The translations under genes were made by a program, and so were the position numbers. The notes below the pieces were generated by a model. The model saw nothing but the letters and a program-made list of their open reading frames with translations. It was not told where the DNA came from and did no database searches. A stretch of DNA of 40,100 bases, from NCBI RefSeq assembly GCF_902728265.1, contig NZ_CACVBR010000037.1:1-40100 (forward strand), read 5' to 3'. Origin of the DNA: Chryseobacterium potabilaquae (GTDB taxonomy: Bacteria; Bacteroidota; Bacteroidia; Flavobacteriales; Weeksellaceae). Shown here in pieces: positions 24,576-33,104 of the stretch; within the stretch, counting starts at the first letter, position 1; each line of letters opens with the position of its first letter.

Positions 24576-26165
24576 CTAAAATGGAAAGTCATCATCATCA
24601 AAATCATTCATAGAAGATCCTGAAAGTTGAGAATTATCTGGAAGGTCAAATGCAGCGCCTGGTTGAATAGTTGTTTTTATTTTTTCAAATCCAGATGGTT
24701 CTCCTGAAGCTGATCCCGATGAGTAACCACCAGATGCTCCCATATCAAAGGCGGCTTCAACGTCCCCAAATTTTGCAAAATGTTTAAGAAATGAAAGCCT
24801 AACATCTGCTGTTGCCCCATTTCTGTGTTTTGCAATAATAAGTTCGGCCTGATTTTCCGTTGAGGTTTCTTGCCCTTCATCGTCATTATCCCAAACTGCA
24901 ATTTTATAATATTCTGGTCTGAAGATAAAAGAAACGATATCGGCATCTTGTTCAATAGCTCCCGATTCTCTCAAATCTGAAAGTTGAGGTCTTTTTCCTG
25001 GTCGCGTTTCTACTGTTCTAGAAAGCTGGGAAAGTGCAATTACCGGAACATTTAGCTCTTTTGCAATGGCTTTTAGTGATCGGGAAATCATAGAGATTTC
25101 CTGTTCTCTGTTTCCTGTCCCTTTTCCGCCGCCACCTGCAGTCATTAGCTGTAGGTAGTCCACCATAATAAGCCTTACTCCATGCTGCATTACTAATCTC
25201 CTGCATTTTGCACGGAAATCAAATATGGAAAGGGAAGGTGTTTCATCAATATAGAGTGGAGCATTTTCAAGCTCAGAAACATTAGAGAAAAGCCTTTGCC
25301 ATTCATCATCGTCGAGAGTTCCCTTTCTTAGTTTTTCGGAAGATATTTTAGTTTCAGAAGCAATCATTCTAGTGATTAATTGGACAGAGGCCATCTCAAG
25401 TGAAAAAAGTGCCATAGGAATTTTATGTCCTACTGCAATATTTCTTGCCATGGATAAAAGAAAGGCTGTTTTTCCCATTGCAGGACGTGCCGCAATAATA
25501 ATAAGATCTGAATTTTGCCAACCACCTGTTTCTTTATCTACATCTCTGAAGCCTGAAGGAACTCCCGAAAGTCCTTGCTTATCTTTCAGAGATTTGATGG
25601 TATCAATAGCTTGTTTAACTAATGAGTTGGCAGTATCAAACCCTTTTTTAATAGTTCCATTGGTGATTTCAAAAAATGATTGCTCCGCTTTATCTAAAAG
25701 TTCAAAAACGTCTGTAGACTCTTTATAAGAGGCGTCAATAACATTGGCAGAAACATTAATTAAACTTCTTAAAATATATTTTTCAAGAATAACACGAACA
25801 TGATATTCTATGTGGGCAGAAGAGCTGACCCCCATCGTAAGATCAATAATATAATGATCTCCACCTGCTTGATTCAGTTTACCCTCTTTTTTTAGGTCCT
25901 GAATGATTGTCATTAAATCCACAGGGTGATTGCCTTCATATAACTTTAAAATAGTAGAAAAAATGATTTGATGTCTAGGATCATAAAAAACCTCAGGAGC
26001 AAGTAGATCGATAGAGTAATCAAGTCCTTTTTTATCTATCAAAAAAGTACCTAGGACAAGCTTTTCAAAATCTATTGCATTAGGAGGCATCTTTCCATCA
26101 GCAATTGAAAGTTCTTTTGCAAAGTTTCCATGTGTAAGAGATGATAATGTTTCTTTCTGCGCCAT
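24576..26165 (-). CDS. dnaB: Replicative DNA helicase DnaB
   Basis: 529-aa hexameric helicase that unwinds DNA at the replication fork. An N-terminal primase-interacting helical domain (about 28-130) leads through a linker to the RecA-like ATPase. Walker A ARPAMGKTAF is at about 226-235 (Lys232), LFSLEM follows, Walker B IMVDYLQL is at 333-340, and the later motifs include ALSQLSR and the arginine-finger region RESGAIEQDAD. After the ATPase core (to about 475) there is a Gly/Ser-rich, disordered tail ending MNDFDDDDFPF (519-529), strikingly like the SSB C-terminal tip. No intein. The start ATG (26165) sits 4 nt after a -7 box. Confidence 0.96.
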   Translation of the reverse strand: MAQKETLSSLTHGNFAKELSIADGKMPPNAIDFEKLVLGTFLIDKKGLDYSIDLLAPEVFYDPRHQIIFSTILKLYEGNHPVDLMTIIQDLKKEGKLNQAGGDHYIIDLTMGVSSSAHIEYHVRVILEKYILRSLINVSANVIDASYKESTDVFELLDKAEQSFFEITNGTIKKGFDTANSLVKQAIDTIKSLKDKQGLSGVPSGFRDVDKETGGWQNSDLIIIAARPAMGKTAFLLSMARNIAVGHKIPMALFSLEMASVQLITRMIASETKISSEKLRKGTLDDDEWQRLFSNVSELENAPLYIDETPSLSIFDFRAKCRRLVMQHGVRLIMVDYLQLMTAGGGGKGTGNREQEISMISRSLKAIAKELNVPVIALSQLSRTVETRPGKRPQLSDLRESGAIEQDADIVSFIFRPEYYKIAVWDNDDEGQETSTENQAELIIAKHRNGATADVRLSFLKHFAKFGDVEAAFDMGASGGYSSGSASGEPSGFEKIKTTIQPGAAFDLPDNSQLSGSSMNDFDDDDFPF

Positions 26166-26169
26166 AATG

Positions 26170-26177
26170 CAAAGATA
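26170..26177 (-). promoter_or_regulatory. -7 promoter box 4 nt before the dnaB ATG
   Basis: The minus strand reads TATCTTTG, then CATT, then ATG at 26165; identical box and spacing to xrtF. Predicts a leaderless dnaB-rnhA mRNA. Confidence 0.6.
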
Positions 26178-26276
26178 GTTGTTTTGAAAAGTAATTTAAA
26201 AATAGTAATTCATATTTTGTTGTTAATAACTGATATAATGTTAGTAATGAAGAGTGTTTTTTTATTGTTAATAAAA

Positions 26277-26305
26277 AAATCACCTCAAATTTTTGAAGTG
26301 ATTTT
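26277..26305 (-). terminator. Terminator of T9SS gene C
   Basis: AAAATCACCTCAA / TTGAAGTGATTTT; in the minus-strand RNA the single mismatch becomes a G-U pair. It lies 21 bp after the stop at 26326 and just upstream of the dnaB promoter, insulating dnaB from the surface-protein gene. Confidence 0.78.
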
Positions 26306-26325
26306 AATGGAATATATAGTTAAAA

Positions 26326-28392
26326 TTATCTTGATTTTACAAGTACCCATCCACTATACTTTGTTTGCGTATTGTTTTTATCATTTTCATTCCATGTAAT
26401 GGTATACCAATAAGTCCCTGTAATGATTTTTTTACCAAACGCAGTCCCATCCCATTTGTAATCTCTATTCTTGTCTGCAGTATAAAGCTTATTACCATAT
26501 CGATCATATACTATAAACTCTAGGTTTTTCTTATAAGCCAAAGCGGAGTAATCTATATAATCATTTTTATTATCACCATTAGGTGTTATTGCATTAAGGA
26601 GATTAGGAACGGTAATTTGTGTATCTACAGGAATACAATTGAATGAATCTTTTACATATACTTTTACTTCTCCTCTTGGAAGACCTGTAAACACATTAGA
26701 GTTTTGCCAGGTAATACCATCCAAAGAATATTGGTAAGGACCTACTCCTCCTGTTACATTAATTGTAATCGTATTATTAGTAATGTCTATACTACCAATA
26801 ACGGGTTGCTGAGAAGCATATACTTGTACTTGTTGTAACGTAAAACAAGGGCCTGTTTTAAGTTTTACCCAATAAGATCCTACTCCTACGTTAGAAATGG
26901 ACTGTGTTGTGGCACCGGTACTCCATTCATATTCATCAAACCCTGGACCAGCATCTAAAGTTGTGGTATTTTCAACACAGATCGTTTTGTTTTGTAGAAT
27001 AGTCGATTTTACAGGAGGTAAAACTTTTAATGTAATTTTAGATATTGCATAGCAGTTGTTTTCAGTAAAAACTCTTACGTACACATCTGTATTTTGCGAA
27101 ATATAGTTTGAAGGGTTGTTAATTGGGTTTGTCCCACTAATTGCATTAGCTAGCGTAAGATAAAATTGTTTGGTTACTCCCGTTGTTAATGTAGTTACAT
27201 TAGCCGTATTAAGATCAAATGATGCTGTAACTGTATTGGATTCAATAAAGCAAGACTCAATAGTGGCATCGTGAGCATTAGATACAGGAAAGAAATCCAA
27301 ATTAACGGTCGTATTTCCTACACAGCCTTCTGAAGTCTGTACTTTTACATATAGTGTTTTTACACCAGATACATAATTGGTGACATTTGTTATAGCGTTT
27401 ACATCTGCATTAAGATCAGCTAGTGTAAGATAAAATTTCTTTACAGCATTAGGCTCTGCAGGGTAGACATTTGCTGTATTAAGATTAAAGGTACCTGTAC
27501 CAGCATTATTGTTATTGCATGCATAAAGGGTCACTCTTTCAGGGGTAATGTCGCCTTGCTTAAAAGTGAATTTTCCGCTTTGAAAACATCCATTTGCGGG
27601 ATTGTCAGGATTGGTTAAGTCTTCATAGATGATTCTATAATAGAATATTTCTCCTGCGTTTACAGTGGTCGTTGTAATTGGAGCGTTTCCTGTAATAGCA
27701 TCATTAGCATTAGTATGGTAGGTGATAGTAAAGCCCGTATTGCCATTTAAAATTCCATTTGTAAGAGTGGTAAAATTAAACTGTGATGGTAAAACGCATT
27801 TTACTATATAGTTTGGATCACTTGGATTTGCTGCCGGAACTCCTGGGACAATAAATGGATTAGGTGCTAATGTAGTATCTGTAAAAGCAGAAGTTAGGGT
27901 TGCTGTTCCACTCCATGTTAATGAGAATCCATTTGCAGAATTACTATAGTTATCTACAATCAAATAATATGTTTCACCTGCAACTACATCCATATAGGGC
28001 TCAAACCACTGGCTATTAGAGTCTGTCAATTCGAGTCCTGTATTTCCTGTTGGTGAGGCAGGCGCATAGTTACATCTTATGGCATTCCCCAAATTGCTGC
28101 AGTCTGTATTAGGGCCAAATACCGCAAAATCATAATCATCATTGTTCACGTTTGAGTCAATGACAAAAGCTAATGTTCCGGAGGTTGCAACGGTGAATTT
28201 ATACCATACGGAAAAGTTTTCGTCACTTGCTAAACAGCTTATGGATGACAGATCCTCTTCCACATCTCCGTGGCCACTCGGGGTATATGAGATATTAGAG
28301 TTTCCACATACTGGAATTGATGAAACACAATCCGATTGCGAAAAATATAATTGTGATAAAAATAAAATAAAAAGGAGTAGTAATTTTTTCAT
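26326..28392 (-). CDS. T9SS type B surface protein with N-terminal PPC-like beta domain (paralogue C)
   Basis: 688 aa. A signal peptide (1-18, FSQS) precedes a beta-sandwich of about 160 residues seen in many flavobacterial T9SS cargo (DCVSSIPVCGNSNISYTPSG, SVWYKFTVATSGTLAF, DYDFAVFGP, VVAGETYYLIVDNYS), resembling pre-peptidase C-terminal domains. Cys-initiated Ig-like modules follow (ATIESCFIE...FYLTLANA..GTNPINNPSNY), then DAGPGFDEYEWSTGATT, a SprB-like repeat (GGVGPYQYSLDGITW) and the type B sorting domain (TPNGDNKNDYIDYSAL, KIITGTYWYTITWNENDKNN). Probably an exported adhesin or matrix protein; no enzyme motif seen. Confidence 0.85.
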   Translation of the reverse strand: MKKLLLLFILFLSQLYFSQSDCVSSIPVCGNSNISYTPSGHGDVEEDLSSISCLASDENFSVWYKFTVATSGTLAFVIDSNVNNDDYDFAVFGPNTDCSNLGNAIRCNYAPASPTGNTGLELTDSNSQWFEPYMDVVAGETYYLIVDNYSNSANGFSLTWSGTATLTSAFTDTTLAPNPFIVPGVPAANPSDPNYIVKCVLPSQFNFTTLTNGILNGNTGFTITYHTNANDAITGNAPITTTTVNAGEIFYYRIIYEDLTNPDNPANGCFQSGKFTFKQGDITPERVTLYACNNNNAGTGTFNLNTANVYPAEPNAVKKFYLTLADLNADVNAITNVTNYVSGVKTLYVKVQTSEGCVGNTTVNLDFFPVSNAHDATIESCFIESNTVTASFDLNTANVTTLTTGVTKQFYLTLANAISGTNPINNPSNYISQNTDVYVRVFTENNCYAISKITLKVLPPVKSTILQNKTICVENTTTLDAGPGFDEYEWSTGATTQSISNVGVGSYWVKLKTGPCFTLQQVQVYASQQPVIGSIDITNNTITINVTGGVGPYQYSLDGITWQNSNVFTGLPRGEVKVYVKDSFNCIPVDTQITVPNLLNAITPNGDNKNDYIDYSALAYKKNLEFIVYDRYGNKLYTADKNRDYKWDGTAFGKKIITGTYWYTITWNENDKNNTQTKYSGWVLVKSR

Positions 28393-28476
28393 TCTAGTTA
28401 AGCTTTATAAAATAAAAGTAAAGAAAATTCTTTATATGAGAATACTAATACATTAAATAATAGAATTTATCAATGT

Positions 28477-28506
28477 AAAAAACCGCCTATACTAAAGCGG
28501 TTTTTT
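28477..28506 (-). terminator. Terminator of T9SS gene D
   Basis: AAAAAACCGC / GCGGTTTTTT with a 10-nt loop, 15 bp after the stop at 28521. Its stem differs from the TCACT stem of genes A-C. Confidence 0.82.
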
Positions 28507-28520
28507 CATATGATATAATT

Positions 28521-30608
28521 TTAATCTCTGTTTTTAACCATTATCCATCCTGAGAATTTAAAAGGAGTATTCTTTTTGTTATTCTCATTCCAAGTAATAG
28601 AGTACCAGTAAGTTCCTGTAGGTATTTTTTTGCCTCCAACAGTTCCATCCCATTTATAACTATTTGACTTATCTGCTTGGAAAAGTTGACTTCCATATCT
28701 GTCAAAAATAGTAAATGTCAAACTTTGTTTACCTGATAATGCAGAATAGTCAATCACGTCATTTATTCCATCTCCATTTGGAGTGATTACATTGATAAGA
28801 TTAGGGACAACAATATTTATTTCAATAGGATCACAGTTATAAGCGTCTTTTACATATACTTTACTATCTCCTCTCGGTACATTTTTAAATACATTTGAAT
28901 CTTGCCAGTTTATGTTATCCATAGAATATTTATATGGAGGAGTCCCTCCTGTAACATACACTGTTACTGTATTGGTTGCGATTTCTATATTTGAAATTAC
29001 TGGCTGCTCGGTAGGATAAACTTTTACAGTTTGTGTGGTAAAACATTCTCCTGTTTTTAGCTTTACCCAATAAGTTCCCACTCCTACATTAGAAATAGAT
29101 TGAGTAGTTTCTCCCGTGCTCCATTCGTAAGCATTAAATCCGGGACCTGCATCCAGGGTTGTTTTATTTTCAATACAAATAATTTTATCTTCAAGAACAT
29201 TAGAATAAATAGGAGGGAGTACAATTAACGTCACTTTTGCTACGCTATAGCAACCATTGGTGTTTATTACTTTTACATAGGCAACACCATTAGGAGCAAT
29301 GTATGTTGCTGGCGTCATAATTTCGTTAGTACCATCAACAGCATCGGCTAAGGAAGGATAATACTTTTTAGTCATATTATTCTGTGAATTAACTGGGGCT
29401 GTAGTAAGGTTAAATAATGCCGTAGAAGGATTAGTTTCTATAAAACAAGATCTTAACGTTGCGTCAGTTACCGTTACAGTTGGAAAGAAATTTAATTTAA
29501 TTTCCACGATATCCTTACACCCATATTGATTTGTTGCTTTTACGTAAACAGAACCAGCAGGAGATGTGTAGGTATAAGGATTTAAAATTTCATCAATACC
29601 GTTGTTGGCGGCCGCAAGTGATGGATAATATTGCAATGTATAAGATGGGTCCGCATTAATGCTAGCTGTGGTAAGATTATATAGTGCCGTTCCTGTATTA
29701 TTGTTACTACATTCTGTAAGTGCTGCGGGAGATAGTTTAAAAGATCTATCCTTGAACTTTATTGTTCCAAATTCTCTACACTGATTTAAAAAACTTGTAG
29801 GGCTGTTAGGATCTACATAGGAAATAGCATAGCTATAATCAGTGTTTGTATTTACAGAGATAGGCGTTGTAATGGGATTGATATCCTCCATGGCATCAGC
29901 TCCACTTCTATAATACTTGACTATGAAATTAGAATTTCCATTGAGGATGTGATTTGTTAATGTTGAGAAATCAAAATTTATAGGATTACCACATATATCA
30001 ATTTCTCCATTTTGACCAGGTTCCAAAAACGGATAAGGTTGATAAATTTTGGAAGAATTATAGTCAAATGGAGTAAGTAATGTAGCTGTACCTCCAAAAG
30101 TCAAAGAAAATGGTGCTACGTCAGTTGAAAAGTTATTTAATAGTAAATAGTATACTTCACCAGGTGTTACATCAATATATTTTACAAAGCCATTACCGCC
30201 TGCTCCTTCCGAGGTATCTGTTGCCGTCAAGCTAAGACCAGTCAACGGGGGTGTAATGGAAGTGCCTAACGAAGCATATGAACACCTTAGTGGGGGAGCA
30301 TTTACATTTGCACAGTCATGACTAGGGCCATAAAGGGCAAAATCGTAATCAATATTATTAGCTCCGGGGCCTGTAGGGGTAACTAAAAATGTCAACGTTC
30401 CTGGGGTTTGTATACTGAAAGTAAACCAAAACGAATTACTTTCACCGCTTAAACAACCTCCTGATCCGGCTTCTGCGACTGTTCCCGCCCCATTAGGGGT
30501 CATAGAAATGTCTGCGTCACTACATATGGGAACTGCGGTAATACAATCTTGTTGGGCAAAAAATGTTTGAGAAATAAAGAAAATAAAAATAAATATATAT
30601 TTTTGCAT
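28521..30608 (-). CDS. T9SS type B surface protein with N-terminal PPC-like beta domain (paralogue D)
   Basis: 695 aa. Signal peptide 1-18 (FFAQQ), then the same kind of N-terminal beta domain as paralogue C (DCITAVPICSDADISMTPNG, SFWFTFSIQTPGTLTF, DYDFALYGP, VTPGEVYYLLLNNFS), Cys-initiated Ig-like modules (NPSTALFNLTTAP, KKYYPSLADAVDGTNEI), DAGPGFNAYEWSTGETT, a SprB-like repeat (GGTPPYKYSMDNINW) and the type B sorting domain (TPNGDGINDVIDYSAL, KIPTGTYWYSITWNENNKKN). The C-terminal 250 residues are closest to lectin paralogue A. It lies 32 bp downstream of the small TPR-like gene and shares its promoter. Confidence 0.86.
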   Translation of the reverse strand: MQKYIFIFIFFISQTFFAQQDCITAVPICSDADISMTPNGAGTVAEAGSGGCLSGESNSFWFTFSIQTPGTLTFLVTPTGPGANNIDYDFALYGPSHDCANVNAPPLRCSYASLGTSITPPLTGLSLTATDTSEGAGGNGFVKYIDVTPGEVYYLLLNNFSTDVAPFSLTFGGTATLLTPFDYNSSKIYQPYPFLEPGQNGEIDICGNPINFDFSTLTNHILNGNSNFIVKYYRSGADAMEDINPITTPISVNTNTDYSYAISYVDPNSPTSFLNQCREFGTIKFKDRSFKLSPAALTECSNNNTGTALYNLTTASINADPSYTLQYYPSLAAANNGIDEILNPYTYTSPAGSVYVKATNQYGCKDIVEIKLNFFPTVTVTDATLRSCFIETNPSTALFNLTTAPVNSQNNMTKKYYPSLADAVDGTNEIMTPATYIAPNGVAYVKVINTNGCYSVAKVTLIVLPPIYSNVLEDKIICIENKTTLDAGPGFNAYEWSTGETTQSISNVGVGTYWVKLKTGECFTTQTVKVYPTEQPVISNIEIATNTVTVYVTGGTPPYKYSMDNINWQDSNVFKNVPRGDSKVYVKDAYNCDPIEINIVVPNLINVITPNGDGINDVIDYSALSGKQSLTFTIFDRYGSQLFQADKSNSYKWDGTVGGKKIPTGTYWYSITWNENNKKNTPFKFSGWIMVKNRD

Positions 30609-30640
30609 ATTGTAGTCAATTTTAAATTTTAATCCAAAGA

Positions 30641-31255
30641 TTAGTTGTTTTTAAGTAATTGTTTGCCCCAATTAGGTGCAAAACTATCTGAAGATTTGTA
30701 TGTTTCAAAATCCTTTGAGGCCTTTTGATATAGGCTTTCAGAATCTTCCTTATCTGCAGGGTTGGTTTGTTGAGCTATTTTCGCTTTTAAGAGAGTTAAT
30801 CTTGGATTATTAGTAGAAAGTGCTTCTGCTTTAGATAGATATTCAGAAACAGCAGAGAGATCTTTTTGAACACCTGAAGAAGAGTCCAATGATATTTTTT
30901 GAAGAGCAATCAGTCCTAAAAGGATCTGAATTTCTGAATTGTTAGGTTGTGAATTTATAGTACCATATGCATATTTTTCTGCAATAGCAATTGATTCCTT
31001 AACAGACTGTATAGAATTTTTCTTTATTAATAAATCATTCTTTAGATAAAGAGCTACAGCGGCATAATAATAAGCTTGCCAGGGTTCAGAAGTATGACTT
31101 TGGGTAAATTTTTTAAATAGATTATTGTAGTCATTTTCTGTTTTAGCTGTATTAAGTTGTAAAACAAATTGCTGTAAGTTCTTGTCTGGTATTGCTTGCG
31201 CATTAGCCCAAAATCCGGCCATGAGCAAACAAAAAAAGAATAAAGTTTTTTTCAT
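30641..31255 (-). CDS. Small exported alpha-helical (TPR-like) protein
   Basis: 204 aa with a signal peptide (1-19, ending ANAQ). The mature part is helical with TPR-like spacing (EPWQAYYYAAVALYLKN, SEIQILLGLIALQK, LSKAEALSTNNPRLTLLKAK), comparable to flavobacterial periplasmic proteins of unknown role. It has its own -7 box and precedes the T9SS gene D by 32 bp, so it may be needed for that cargo, but no direct evidence exists. Confidence 0.65.
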   Translation of the reverse strand: MKKTLFFFCLLMAGFWANAQAIPDKNLQQFVLQLNTAKTENDYNNLFKKFTQSHTSEPWQAYYYAAVALYLKNDLLIKKNSIQSVKESIAIAEKYAYGTINSQPNNSEIQILLGLIALQKISLDSSSGVQKDLSAVSEYLSKAEALSTNNPRLTLLKAKIAQQTNPADKEDSESLYQKASKDFETYKSSDSFAPNWGKQLLKNN

Positions 31256-31274
31256 AAGGGGAATTTTTATACAG

Positions 31275-31282
31275 CAAATATA
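31275..31282 (-). promoter_or_regulatory. -7 promoter box of the TPR-like/T9SS-D unit
   Basis: The minus strand reads TATATTTG, fitting TAnnTTTG, 19 nt before the ATG at 31255. Confidence 0.5.
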
Positions 31283-31345
31283 AAAAATTATTAACGATGA
31301 ATTAAATAAATTGTTATATATTTAAAGATTCCCTATCTATAGACC

Positions 31346-32581
31346 TCAATATTGCATTTTTCTTAGCTTAGGATTTGTTATTCCTACGATCATCGCAATA
31401 AGAACAGTCATGCTCCCTCCAAAAACTACCGAACGTATTACACCAAGGAGTTTTGCGGTTAATCCACTTTCAAACTGCCCCATTTCATTACTTGACATGA
31501 TAAAAATTGAATTAACACTTAAAACCCGTCCCCGAATATGATCAGGGGTTTTAAGCTGGACAATTGTTCCTCGAATAACAACTGATATACCATCTAGCAT
31601 TCCACTTAATACCAAGAACATAAAAGAAAGCCAATAAAGTTTGGATAGACCAAATCCAATAATGCAGATGCCAAAGCCCGCAACGACAGTAAGTAAAATT
31701 TTTCCTTGATTTTTTCTTAAAGGAATGATTGATAATATGGTTATTATGCACATTGAGCCAATATCAGATGCAGCGTTTAACAATCCAAATCCTTCAGCTC
31801 CTACATTTAAAATATCTGTTGCAAAGACTGGGATCATAGCAACTGCCCCTCCAAAAAGAACGGCAAACATATCTAGACATAGAGCTCCTAAAATTTCCTT
31901 AGTTTTAAATATATACATAATACCTTCACGCATACTTTCTACTACATTTATACTTTCTTTTTTATATTCAGAATATTGTTTATTTAATTGCCAGAAAAAT
32001 AATGAAGCTATAAAAATTAATAAAATGATGACTACTAAGGTCCACTTAATACCGAAATATCCTATTAAGAAACCTCCTGTTGCATGCCCGCAGACAGAAG
32101 AAATTAGAAAGGTAGCTTGGTTTAATGTTATTGCATTTGGGAGGTTTTCTTTTTTTACAATTTTAGGAATCATGGAAGGGAGAATAGGGCCAATAAAAGC
32201 TCTTATAATTCCTGTAAAGAAAATTACGGCATAAATAAAATAGGTAATTTGATGTCCTGTAAAGTGCATTTCAACTTTCAGGAATGAAGGAATGAGCAGA
32301 AGGCTGATCAAAAAAATGTAAGCATAATTACAAATGAGTAAAAGTTTCTTTTTTTCATTCATATCAATGACATGACCAGCATACAATGCACAGCTTACTG
32401 CCGGAATGACTTCTGAAAGACCTATTAAACCAATTGAAAAGGGATCTTTTGTCAATTCATATACCCACCATCCTAATAAAGTTGCGAGCATTCTGAAAGC
32501 TAAAACAATAAAAAATCTTCCTGTAAGAAGATTTCTAAATTCAACATTTTGCAATGTTTTTAAGGGCGTAAAAGAAATCAT
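31346..32581 (-). CDS. Major facilitator superfamily exporter (EntS/MFS_3-like)
   Basis: 411 aa from ATG at 32581 (MISFTPLKTLQ); a TTG two codons upstream overlaps the promoter box and is rejected. Twelve hydrophobic helices with the typical MFS halves. The N-terminal LLTGRFFIVLAFRMLATLLGWWVYELT and the helix 2-3 loop AGHVIDMNEKKKLL fit the MFS_3 group, which includes the enterobactin exporter EntS and macrolide-efflux-like proteins. DHIRGRVLSVNSIF in the second half is another group signature. The cargo is unknown, and no siderophore or antibiotic biosynthesis genes are nearby. Confidence 0.86.
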   Translation of the reverse strand: MISFTPLKTLQNVEFRNLLTGRFFIVLAFRMLATLLGWWVYELTKDPFSIGLIGLSEVIPAVSCALYAGHVIDMNEKKKLLLICNYAYIFLISLLLIPSFLKVEMHFTGHQITYFIYAVIFFTGIIRAFIGPILPSMIPKIVKKENLPNAITLNQATFLISSVCGHATGGFLIGYFGIKWTLVVIILLIFIASLFFWQLNKQYSEYKKESINVVESMREGIMYIFKTKEILGALCLDMFAVLFGGAVAMIPVFATDILNVGAEGFGLLNAASDIGSMCIITILSIIPLRKNQGKILLTVVAGFGICIIGFGLSKLYWLSFMFLVLSGMLDGISVVIRGTIVQLKTPDHIRGRVLSVNSIFIMSSNEMGQFESGLTAKLLGVIRSVVFGGSMTVLIAMIVGITNPKLRKMQY

Positions 32582-32584
32582 GCG

Positions 32585-32592
32585 CAAAAATA
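32585..32592 (-). promoter_or_regulatory. -7 promoter box 3 nt before the MFS ATG, with -33 TTG
   Basis: The minus strand reads TATTTTTG, then CGC, then ATG at 32581. A TTG (plus-strand CAA at 32615-32617) lies 22 nt upstream of the box, a spacing allowed for flavobacterial -33 elements. Predicts a leaderless mRNA. Confidence 0.6.
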
Positions 32593-32672
32593 GCCTTAAA
32601 TAATTTATTTATGACAATTTACATTTTGATTTTTGAATGATAAATCAAATAACGAGTAAAAGATAATATCTA

Positions 32673-33035
32673 TTAATCAGCTCTAGAAGCACTAATTACC
32701 AAAGCAGCTACTCCGGCAGCCCCAATAACTACAGCCCCAGCGGTTGTTCTTGCTTTTCTGGTATCCCGCACAGCAGCTACATCGGCTTTAGGGATAATGA
32801 TTTGTGTACTATCTTTTTTTCCTGCTGTTCCTATTAAGTTATCACCATCTACATTACGGAATAACATTTTTTGATTTTTTGATCCATCCTTCATCATGAT
32901 GACATATGTTCGCCCTGCAGCAAGGTTGGAATAATCATTTTTTGAAACATCTTCAGTGTATTTTGTGGTAGCACAAGATGAAATAACGAATAAGGAAGTA
33001 AGTAAAGAGGATTTTAAAAGTAGAGATGCTTTCAT
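32673..33035 (-). CDS. Small lipoprotein with hydrophobic C terminus
   Basis: 120 aa. Lipobox VISSC with Cys21, so a lipidated envelope protein. The middle holds a small beta region (AGRTYVIMMKDG, KDSTQIIIPKADVAAVRD), and the C terminus is a Gly/Ala-rich hydrophobic stretch (AGAVVIGAAGVAALVISAS) that could insert in a membrane. No named family is recognised; similar small lipoproteins are common in flavobacteria. It has its own -7 box. Confidence 0.7.
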   Translation of the reverse strand: MKASLLLKSSLLTSLFVISSCATTKYTEDVSKNDYSNLAAGRTYVIMMKDGSKNQKMLFRNVDGDNLIGTAGKKDSTQIIIPKADVAAVRDTRKARTTAGAVVIGAAGVAALVISASRAD

Positions 33036-33053
33036 TATTGTTGTTTAGGTTTT

Positions 33054-33061
33054 CAAATTTA
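33054..33061 (-). promoter_or_regulatory. -7 promoter box of the small lipoprotein
   Basis: The minus strand reads TAAATTTG, 18 nt before the ATG at 33035. Confidence 0.5.
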
Positions 33062-33104
33062 TAATTTTTTTTGAATATATGTTTTGGGAATGAATAAAAT
33101 ATGT

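Noticed and set aside
31725..32234. 169-codon open frame opposite the MFS exporter
   Set aside because: The minus-strand protein has clear MFS helices and family motifs; the antisense frame has no family signature.
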